Assembly: GCF_025567525.1 (NCBI RefSeq)
Contig: NZ_JAOQJY010000019.1
Coordinates: forward strand, 5,677-69,676
Direction: 5' to 3'
Length of the DNA: 64,000 bases
DNA from: Gallintestinimicrobium propionicum
GTDB taxonomy: Bacteria; Bacillota; Clostridia; Lachnospirales; Lachnospiraceae
Within the stretch, counting starts at the first letter, position 1. Every line of letters starts with the position of its first letter. The position numbers and the translations under genes are program-made. The notes under the pieces are model-generated. The model made no database searches, had not been told where the DNA came from, and saw only the letters and a program-made list of their open reading frames with translations. Below are positions 16,593-23,659 of the stretch, piece after piece.

Positions 16593-19500
16593 ATGGGGAA
16601 TGCGCAGATGAACAGAGAATATAGAAGAAAATATTTATTTGATTTTGCCAAAGAGAAAATAACTTATAAAAATAAGTTTTATAAAATAGTCTTCTTCTCA
16701 GAGGAAGACGATATATCAAGAATTTTGCGAACGGTTGATAACAACATATCTATGAAGAAACGTATGGATAAGATATTATTTCCGCAGAGCATTCAAGATA
16801 TGTGTAGTAAAAAATTAGTATTAAATTCTGATATTCAAATTGACTTTTTAAGAAAGTATTATATGTCAATTTTTAATAAATATATTTATAAAATCGAAAA
16901 ATATGTGGAGTTAAAGACTGAATTTGAAAAGCACCTTTTTTTGCAGGAATATGAGTTGGCATTAAATGTTTTAACAGAAATAGAAGCAGAAGTAGGACTG
17001 TCGGTATGGAGTATATCAAAAAAGATGCTTCTGTACGAAAAAATCTATGGATTAGAGAAAAATAAAAAGTACTTGGATGAAATTCAAACTCAGGCTAGTG
17101 ATAATATTATGTTAAATACATTGTTTGAACTAGAAAGTTATTTCGCAGAAGAAAACACCAGCTATACATCCTTTAAGAAAAAAATAGATAGTTATAACGA
17201 AGACCTTCAGGATAATGAGATTATTCGAAAATATATTAACTTTAAATTCAATGTGGAAAGGGAATTTGATATTGAAGAAATTGAAATTGCCCTTATGTTT
17301 GATTCGCAATTTTCCATCATAGATATGTATGAATCATTTGTCATATCGGATCAGATGAGATTTGTAGAAGGTGAAGTAGATAATTATGAATTGAAGTTAG
17401 ATGATTTTAGATTGGCGAATCTTTCTTTGATAACAAAGCCTAAACCAATTACGGGAGAACAACTGGAATATTATTCTTTGTTAGAGACATATACTAGTGG
17501 CAATTATAAAAATTATATAGAAGAGTGTAATAAATATCTGGAAAGAAGACCGCAGGATTTTCAGTGTATAATTTTATTGGTAAAATCATATATTTTCCTT
17601 AATGAAGAACCACATTTTGATGATGGGGTGTATCGCTGGTTGTATAATGCATATATGGTTAATGAATATGAAGCAGATGCAATACAAAAATTGTTTTCAT
17701 ATATAAAAGTTGTTAGAGGGACAAGCTGGGAATATAAAGTAATTGGGTTTATAGCAAGAAAAACATCTATGCAAAGTAGAAAAAGATTGAGTTTTATGTC
17801 GGCAATTAATGATATGTGTATTTCTCCTAATTTGATGAGTTTTAATTGTATATCAAATAGGGAAGCATTTTTGGAAATTTTTAAAAATGTGTGTCCGATA
17901 ACCTATCAACTGTTTTTGTTTAAATATGGAATGGGAGAACTTTCAGATCAATTATCAGATAAGAATAGAAAATTACTTTTTGAAACGGATAGATATATAC
18001 AGCAGGGGGATAATGTAAATGCGATAAAAACTCTTGATAAAATCAACAAGGATAATAATTACTTTTTAGAAAGAATCTTACGTCGACAAATAACTATTTT
18101 TGAAAATAGTGAAGATTATTTATCAGAGGTAAGATGTATTACAAATGCGATATTAAAAAATCATAATCTACAAAGAAGAATCGACATTCAAAGATCAAGT
18201 GATAATATTAGGCATCATTTAACTAAGGAAATTAAGAAAAATCTTAATTATGTGGTGTTTGTTTATTTAAGTATGCCTAGTGATTATAAGAAGCAAAGAA
18301 TAGCGTATTCAAATTATATGGATTATAATAATTTTAAATCTATAAAAGATGTAATTGAACGAGAAGAAAAAGGGCCTGCGTTGGTTACATTTTTAGATAG
18401 GGTATGTATACAGCATCTTATAAAAAGAGATATTATTTTGAATCCGGAAGGAAACAGAGTAGAGGAAATCAGAATAGAAATACTTCAAAATTTAATTGTG
18501 TTAGACTCAGAGAATAAGAAGAAATATTATGCTGAGATTACTGCAATTACTAAGCAACGTAGTATTAAAGATCGAATTAAGCAGATTAATCAAAGTAGAG
18601 TTTTTGTAGATACGGAAAACATTAAAAAGGAGAATGAATTAGCATTAAGAGAAGATTTCAATAGATATTTATCTGTCAAGAACTTGGATGAAGAGTTAAT
18701 GACATATGATATATATAGCACTGAATACATAAGCGATTTGAAAAAAATTGTCGATGATATTAATGATAAAATACGAAATAATGCTACATATTCTCAGAAA
18801 ATGGTAATACTAAAAGGGATAATTACAACAATAACAGAAGAATTTTTATTTAATGAAAAATATGGATTAAATACCTTTCTGAGTTCTAGAATAAGGCATG
18901 GTTATTGTAAAAACCAATTAACGACAATTTTTCAAGAGTATAATTTGCTTTCCAAAAAAGAAAAAAATGATAGTAGTGAATATCTAATAAATGAATATTG
19001 GGATCATATTTTACCGGAAAATTCAAAGGGAAGCCGAAAAGTTAAAAAATGTTTGTCATTATTTACGGCCGATATTGAGAAAAAGGTAGATGAAATAAAA
19101 AAAGAATGGTTGAGTATAAGATATAAAGAAGAAAACAATGCCTTATTGGATTTTACTATGTGTGTCAATCAACTTCTTCTAATTGATATGGATAACATAA
19201 TTGATTTTAATACTTTTTACGATCAGGTTATTGATCTTTTATGGCAGTATACGCTTAACTATTTTGTTGTTTTGAAAAAGAAAATACAGGAAGATCTTTT
19301 GAACTATTTCCAAGCAGAGTTAAATGCATTAGCATGCAGTGTTGGAAACATAAAGAATGAGGATGTAAGGGATGCTGTAAAATCGATTTCGAGTAGCATA
19401 AATTTATGCAAATCTCAAATTGGTGGAAAGACAATAGAGTTCGCAAATGTATTTGAAAAAAAAGATGTAACTTATTTGGATTTCACGATGGACGATTTAG

Positions 19501-20045
19501 TAGATACTTGTTTGGAAATTATTTCTCAGCTTAATGGTGGTATGGCAGAAATAAATTTGAAGAAAAATATTAGTGATACTAATCTATACAAAGGTGAAAA
19601 TTTCCCTTATTTCGTAGATGCTGTGAATATTATGATAAACAATGCATTAGAGCATTCGGGAATATCAGATTATTCGAAGTTAGAAATTGATATTGATGTA
19701 AATAAAGTGTGTGATGAAGCTGTATTAGAGGAATTAAAAGATGAATTCGAAAAAAAGAGAATTAAAGTAGATGATCTCGGATTCTTAGAATTATCTATTT
19801 CCAATACACTTAGCGAGGATATAGATATAAATGTATTAAGGGATAAGGTAGGGGTGATTTTTGCAAATACAAAAAATACAGAAACTGTAAAAAAATATTC
19901 ACAGAGTGAGGGCGGAACCGGACTTTATAAGTTGTATAAAACGTTTCAGTATAATATTGATGCTGCATACGCAATATGGTACCAAATTGAAGAAAATTTA
20001 TTTGGCATTTCTGTCTTCATTGGAATTACCAATATCATGGCATAG
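16593..20045 (+). CDS. DtcA-like giant sensor histidine kinase (Detocs)
   Basis: An 1150-residue, highly AT-rich gene. The first about 700 residues are helical and Leu/Tyr/Lys-rich with TPR-like pieces (YLERRPQDFQCIILLVKSYI) and no membrane segment, pointing to a cytoplasmic sensor. A candidate phosphoacceptor is His769 in SSRIRHGY. The C-terminus is a GHKL kinase ATPase: the N box INNALEHSG has Asn1016, Asn1017 and His1021, and the G box EGGTGLYK spans 1106-1112. Two receiver-domain genes follow at once, the second fused to a nucleosidase-like domain. That is the DtcA-DtcB-DtcC order of the Detocs anti-phage system. ATG 16608 with GGGGAA upstream is an alternative start. Kinase identity is firm and Detocs identity is strong by layout. 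Confidence 0.8.
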   Translation: MGNAQMNREYRRKYLFDFAKEKITYKNKFYKIVFFSEEDDISRILRTVDNNISMKKRMDKILFPQSIQDMCSKKLVLNSDIQIDFLRKYYMSIFNKYIYKIEKYVELKTEFEKHLFLQEYELALNVLTEIEAEVGLSVWSISKKMLLYEKIYGLEKNKKYLDEIQTQASDNIMLNTLFELESYFAEENTSYTSFKKKIDSYNEDLQDNEIIRKYINFKFNVEREFDIEEIEIALMFDSQFSIIDMYESFVISDQMRFVEGEVDNYELKLDDFRLANLSLITKPKPITGEQLEYYSLLETYTSGNYKNYIEECNKYLERRPQDFQCIILLVKSYIFLNEEPHFDDGVYRWLYNAYMVNEYEADAIQKLFSYIKVVRGTSWEYKVIGFIARKTSMQSRKRLSFMSAINDMCISPNLMSFNCISNREAFLEIFKNVCPITYQLFLFKYGMGELSDQLSDKNRKLLFETDRYIQQGDNVNAIKTLDKINKDNNYFLERILRRQITIFENSEDYLSEVRCITNAILKNHNLQRRIDIQRSSDNIRHHLTKEIKKNLNYVVFVYLSMPSDYKKQRIAYSNYMDYNNFKSIKDVIEREEKGPALVTFLDRVCIQHLIKRDIILNPEGNRVEEIRIEILQNLIVLDSENKKKYYAEITAITKQRSIKDRIKQINQSRVFVDTENIKKENELALREDFNRYLSVKNLDEELMTYDIYSTEYISDLKKIVDDINDKIRNNATYSQKMVILKGIITTITEEFLFNEKYGLNTFLSSRIRHGYCKNQLTTIFQEYNLLSKKEKNDSSEYLINEYWDHILPENSKGSRKVKKCLSLFTADIEKKVDEIKKEWLSIRYKEENNALLDFTMCVNQLLLIDMDNIIDFNTFYDQVIDLLWQYTLNYFVVLKKKIQEDLLNYFQAELNALACSVGNIKNEDVRDAVKSISSSINLCKSQIGGKTIEFANVFEKKDVTYLDFTMDDLVDTCLEIISQLNGGMAEINLKKNISDTNLYKGENFPYFVDAVNIMINNALEHSGISDYSKLEIDIDVNKVCDEAVLEELKDEFEKKRIKVDDLGFLELSISNTLSEDIDINVLRDKVGVIFANTKNTETVKKYSQSEGGTGLYKLYKTFQYNIDAAYAIWYQIEENLFGISVFIGITNIMA

Positions 20046-20056
20046 AAAGGAGAGAG

Positions 20057-20506
20057 ATGAAAGTTTTATTTGTTGAAGATGAAAATGTTAAGCAAAGCAA
20101 TATAGTAACTTATTTAAAAGATGAGTTAGGTGTTGAAAATATTAGTGTTGTAAATTCTTTGATGGGAGGTATGCTAGCATTAAGAAATGGCAAGTTTGAT
20201 ATAGTTTTATTAGATATGAGTTTGCCACTTTATGATATAAATGGGGAAGATGAAGAACTAAATGAGTTTGAGGCATTTGGCGGTATTGAAATTTTAGATG
20301 AAATAGATAGGAAAGAACTGTCTGTAAAAGTATTGGTTATCACAGCTTTTGATGTGATTGAGGATGACACAAAAAAAATAAATCTTGAGCAACTTGATGA
20401 CCAAATGAAAGAGAATTATTCAAATTATTATCTGGGCTGTATTCATTATGATGAATCATCATTAGAGTGGAAAACAGAACTGGAAAATTATTTGAAGAAT
20501 ATTTGA
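20057..20506 (+). CDS. DtcB-like stand-alone receiver domain (Detocs)
   Basis: A 149-residue single receiver domain with no output domain. The phosphorylation pocket is visible as Glu7/Asp8 (FVEDEN) and Asp53 (VLLDMSLP), with Thr in LVITAFD. The position where receivers and the next gene carry the invariant Lys holds His130 here (GCIHYDE versus VLKYDE). In Detocs a lone receiver is reported to soak up phosphate from the kinase and prevent false alarms. ATG 20057 has AAAGGAGAGAG upstream and starts 11 bases after the kinase stop; the next gene starts 11 bases after its end. Confidence 0.8.
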   Translation: MKVLFVEDENVKQSNIVTYLKDELGVENISVVNSLMGGMLALRNGKFDIVLLDMSLPLYDINGEDEELNEFEAFGGIEILDEIDRKELSVKVLVITAFDVIEDDTKKINLEQLDDQMKENYSNYYLGCIHYDESSLEWKTELENYLKNI

Positions 20507-20517
20507 GGTACGATGAA

Positions 20518-21750
20518 ATGAAGATACTATTAGTAGATGATGAAAGTAAGAAGTTGAAAAGACTACATTCAGTTATCAATACAATTGACGAGTTGGTTTC
20601 AGATTCAATAGAACATGTATTGGATTTGAAGTCAGCTAAAGATCAAATGAAAAGTATAAGATATGATTTGGTTGTGTTGGATTTGAAAATAGCTGAATGC
20701 ATAGGGGAGGAAGATGACTCGGAAATCGCTGGGTTGGAATTTATTGATGAAATCTTAGAGACAGATTCGATATTGATACCTAAGGAAATAATTATTTTGA
20801 CAGAGCATGATGCATTACAAGAAAAATGTAAGGAATTAGGAAAGAATCTAGAATTTCTGGTACTAAAATATGATGAACAGTCTGTAGAATGGGAAAATGT
20901 AATAAAAAATAAAATTCGATATGCTCTTAAATATGAGAAATCAATTGAGCGTTTTTCAGATGTTAAAAAAAGTGATGTTGCAATTATATGTGCGGTCAAT
21001 AACGAAATGGAAGCTTTAAAATATGCATTCAAAGAGCATGATTTCCAACGAGTAAATTTTGATAGCGATACAACAGATTATTATCTTGCAAATATAGTGG
21101 CAAATGGTAAAAATATAAAAGTGGTATATGCACAACAAAGAGAAATGGGAATGGCTGCAGCTTCAACATTATCACTAAATATAATACATCATTTTCATCC
21201 AAAGTATTTAATTATGGTTGGAATTGCGGCTGGTATAGGCTCAGGGAAAAATCTGGGGGATATAATAGTAGCTACTGAAGTTTGGAATTATTCAAATGGT
21301 AAATACATAACAGGGGAGAATGGGGAAGCTATTTTCTCACCAGATCCTAAGCATATTTTACTGGATTCAGGAATGGAGAGTATTTTAAGAAGAGATTACG
21401 CACAACAATTGTTTGGAATAAAGAGGGAGTTTAAAGGCCAAACAATTAGTCATGATTTGAATTTGGTGTTAGGGCCGTTAGCTTGTGGTGCGGCGGTGGT
21501 TGGTAATTCAAAAATTGTAGATGATATGATAATGCAGCATTCAAGAAAAACAGTGGGCTTAGATATGGAATCATATGGTGTATTTTATGCTGCAAATTAT
21601 GGTATTGATAATAGCGTAATACCTATTTGCCTGAAATCAATAAGTGATTTTGCGGATGAAAAAAAAGGTGATGATTTTCAGAAATATGCTTCTTATACAA
21701 GTTGTGAGTTTGCAAAATATCTTGTTTTAAATATTTTGGAGTATGATTGA
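20518..21750 (+). CDS. DtcC-like receiver / nucleoside-phosphorylase effector (Detocs)
   Basis: A 410-residue fusion. Residues 1-130 are a receiver domain with Asp7/Asp8, phosphoacceptor Asp55 (VVLDLKI) and Lys117. Residues about 150-408 are a PNP/MTAN-type nucleosidase fold: VAIICAVNNEMEAL opens it, MVGIAAGIG forms the phosphate/ribose strand, Glu351 lies in GLDMESYG, and Asp377 lies in ISDFADEK as the catalytic acid seen in this family. In Detocs the phosphorylated effector splits ATP to adenine and ribose triphosphate, stopping phage growth. ATG 20518 with GAGG upstream is preferred over GTG 20467, which lies inside dtcB. The start follows the receiver gene by 11 bases, so the three genes form one operon. 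Confidence 0.82.
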   Translation: MKILLVDDESKKLKRLHSVINTIDELVSDSIEHVLDLKSAKDQMKSIRYDLVVLDLKIAECIGEEDDSEIAGLEFIDEILETDSILIPKEIIILTEHDALQEKCKELGKNLEFLVLKYDEQSVEWENVIKNKIRYALKYEKSIERFSDVKKSDVAIICAVNNEMEALKYAFKEHDFQRVNFDSDTTDYYLANIVANGKNIKVVYAQQREMGMAAASTLSLNIIHHFHPKYLIMVGIAAGIGSGKNLGDIIVATEVWNYSNGKYITGENGEAIFSPDPKHILLDSGMESILRRDYAQQLFGIKREFKGQTISHDLNLVLGPLACGAAVVGNSKIVDDMIMQHSRKTVGLDMESYGVFYAANYGIDNSVIPICLKSISDFADEKKGDDFQKYASYTSCEFAKYLVLNILEYD

Positions 21751-21860
21751 GAAGTAAAGATATCGAGAACATATATTTTCGAAAATTCGTGAGTTTATAT
21801 TGTTATATTGACAGAAGACGTATGTGCTGTAATTATATTGATTCAAGCGTGGAGGAAAGC

Positions 21861-23279
21861 ATGTTAGCAGATGAAATCAAAGCGGGGGAATCATCCAATA
21901 TAGAATTTAAGGTAGAGGTACCTAAAAAGAGCGAAAAGTATATAAAAAGTGTTGTAGCTTTTGCTAATACAGCAGGTGGAAAGATTATTATTGGTGTTGA
22001 TGATAAAAGTCATGAGATTGTGGGTGTTGATCCTAATGAGGTGTTTAAAATAATTGATGGAATAACAAATACAATTTCAGATATGTGTTACCCGCAAATT
22101 TTTCCTAATATTGGAGTTGATACGATTGAGGGGAAATGTGTTATTGTGGTAGAAATTTATCCGGGTGCAAATAGACCTTATTACATCAAAACACTTGGAA
22201 AAGAGTCAGGGACATTTATCAGAGTATCAGGAACATCAAGACCGGCAGATGACACAATAATTAAGGATTTGGATTTTCAGGGAACAAATCGTTCTTTTGA
22301 CGAAATGGTCTGTGTTGAACAAAAGTATGATGCAGAACAGGCAGAAAAATTATGTGCTGCTATCAAAAAGTATATGGTAGATGCGGCAAAGACGAAAGCA
22401 GAAAAAGAAAAGGTTCGTGATGTAACAGTTCAAAATTTGATTAACTGGGGAGTAATCAAGAATTTGGAGGGAACGCTGGTTCCTACAAATGCTTTTGTAA
22501 TGCTTACAAATAACCCGTTCCCATTTGTTAAAATACAGTGTGCATTATTCAAAGGTGTTGAAAGAGTTGTTTTTATTGATAAAAGAGATTTTGAAGGACC
22601 GCTTTATGAACAAATTGAAGAAGCTTACAAATTCGTTTTGAAACATATTAATCTGGGAGCAGAAATAAATGGATTGGTCAGAACGGATTCGTATGAATTG
22701 CCTACAGAAGCAATTAGGGAAGCAATCGTAAATGCTACGACACATCGAAATTTTTTGGACAGGGCATGTGTGCAGGTCGCAGTTTATGATGACAGAGTTG
22801 AAATTACTTCGCCAGGAATGTTGTGTGGAGGTTTGACGATAGAACAGATAAAAGAAGGCGGCTCTAAAATTCGCAATCGCTGTATTGCTGAAGTATTTAG
22901 CAGAATGAGAATTATTGAAAGCTGGGGAACTGGTGTAAAGAGAATGTTTAGTTCCTGTCGGGAATATGGAATCAAGGAACCGGAATTAAAAGAAATTGGA
23001 GATAGTTTTAGAGTGAACTTATACAGACCGTCGTATAGTGAAGTTCACCAAAGTTCACCAAAAAGTTCACCAAAAAGTTCACCAATGAAATTGAATGCAA
23101 CACAACAGAAAATCGTAAATATGATTGCAGATAATTCAAAGATAACACAAACTGTGATGGCAGAACGATTAGGAATTACAGCAAGAGCAGTTAAGAAAAA
23201 TATAAAAGAACTGGCAGAAATGAATGTGTTAGAGAGGGTTGGAACAGCACGAAGTGGCTATTGGAATTTAAAAATGTAA
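21861..23279 (+). CDS. AlbA_2/Schlafen-type ATP-binding transcription regulator-like protein
   Basis: A 472-residue protein. Residues about 8-115 are an AlbA_2 domain (ESSNIEFK, then VAFANTAGGKIIIGVDD), a nucleic-acid-binding fold shared with Schlafen proteins. Residues about 285-380 are the linked GHKL-like domain (PTEAIREAIVNATTHRNF, SWGTGVKRM). The last 65 residues are a winged helix (NSKITQTVMAERLGITARAVKKNIKEL), separated by a short SSPK repeat. ATG 21861 has GGAGGA at 21851-21856; an earlier in-frame start at 21747 has no binding site. It lies 110 bases after dtcC in the same direction and could be co-transcribed. Regulation of the operon or an extra defence role is inference. Confidence 0.75.
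   Translation: MLADEIKAGESSNIEFKVEVPKKSEKYIKSVVAFANTAGGKIIIGVDDKSHEIVGVDPNEVFKIIDGITNTISDMCYPQIFPNIGVDTIEGKCVIVVEIYPGANRPYYIKTLGKESGTFIRVSGTSRPADDTIIKDLDFQGTNRSFDEMVCVEQKYDAEQAEKLCAAIKKYMVDAAKTKAEKEKVRDVTVQNLINWGVIKNLEGTLVPTNAFVMLTNNPFPFVKIQCALFKGVERVVFIDKRDFEGPLYEQIEEAYKFVLKHINLGAEINGLVRTDSYELPTEAIREAIVNATTHRNFLDRACVQVAVYDDRVEITSPGMLCGGLTIEQIKEGGSKIRNRCIAEVFSRMRIIESWGTGVKRMFSSCREYGIKEPELKEIGDSFRVNLYRPSYSEVHQSSPKSSPKSSPMKLNATQQKIVNMIADNSKITQTVMAERLGITARAVKKNIKELAEMNVLERVGTARSGYWNLKM
23042..23085 (+). repeat. Short tandem repeat inside the AlbA_2 gene
   Basis: Four copies of AGTTCACCAA spaced 10-12 bases encode the linker SSPKSSPKSSP before the winged helix. Slippage here would change linker length or frame. 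Confidence 0.8.
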
Positions 23280-23320
23280 GGAAAAATCTCATGAAGTATG
23301 AGAACAATAGGTAGATCTTT

Positions 23321-23608
23321 GTGTGTTTTGGCAAAGTAGAACCAGGATACGTTAGCATCCTTTGCATCCATTTCCCCTCGTCCACGCATGTTGAGACGGC
23401 TGTATTACTTTCCAAGGGCGAGGGCGACTCGAGCATGATTGCCATTGACACCATCGCCGTGGAGAACGAGGTTGCAGACAATATGTATCAGCGGTCAGAG
23501 CTGGACTATCTGATTTACAATGATCCGATTGGATATGCAGACTTGATATTGAACGGTGATCCCAAAATTTATCTAAAAACTGTAACTGAATGTAAACCCT
23601 TAGATTAA
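23321..23608 (+). pseudogene. Unidentified gene fragment
   Basis: A 95-residue frame whose last part (RSELDYLIYNDPIGYADLILNGDPKIYLKTV) reads like real protein, but whose beginning lacks a ribosome binding site and follows the previous gene closely. It is probably the 3' remnant of a gene brought in with the GC-richer block to its right. The composition changes here from AT-rich to GC-rich. I do not recognise the family. Confidence 0.35.
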
Positions 23609-23614
23609 AACGCA

Positions 23615-23650
23615 GCCCTCTGCCTTTTCATTGGCAGAGGGCCGTTTTTT
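23615..23650. terminator. Bidirectional terminator
   Basis: GCCCTCTGCC at 23615-23624 pairs perfectly with GGCAGAGGGC at 23633-23642 over an 8-base loop, followed by CGTTTTTTG on the plus strand and preceded by AAAACGCA. It serves both the fragment to the left and the minus-strand permease ending at 23660. Confidence 0.85.
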
Positions 23651-23659
23651 GCTTAACAG

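Noticed and set aside
23042..23085. Short regular repeats that could suggest a CRISPR array
   Set aside because: Units are 10-12 bases without spacers and lie in frame inside a coding region.
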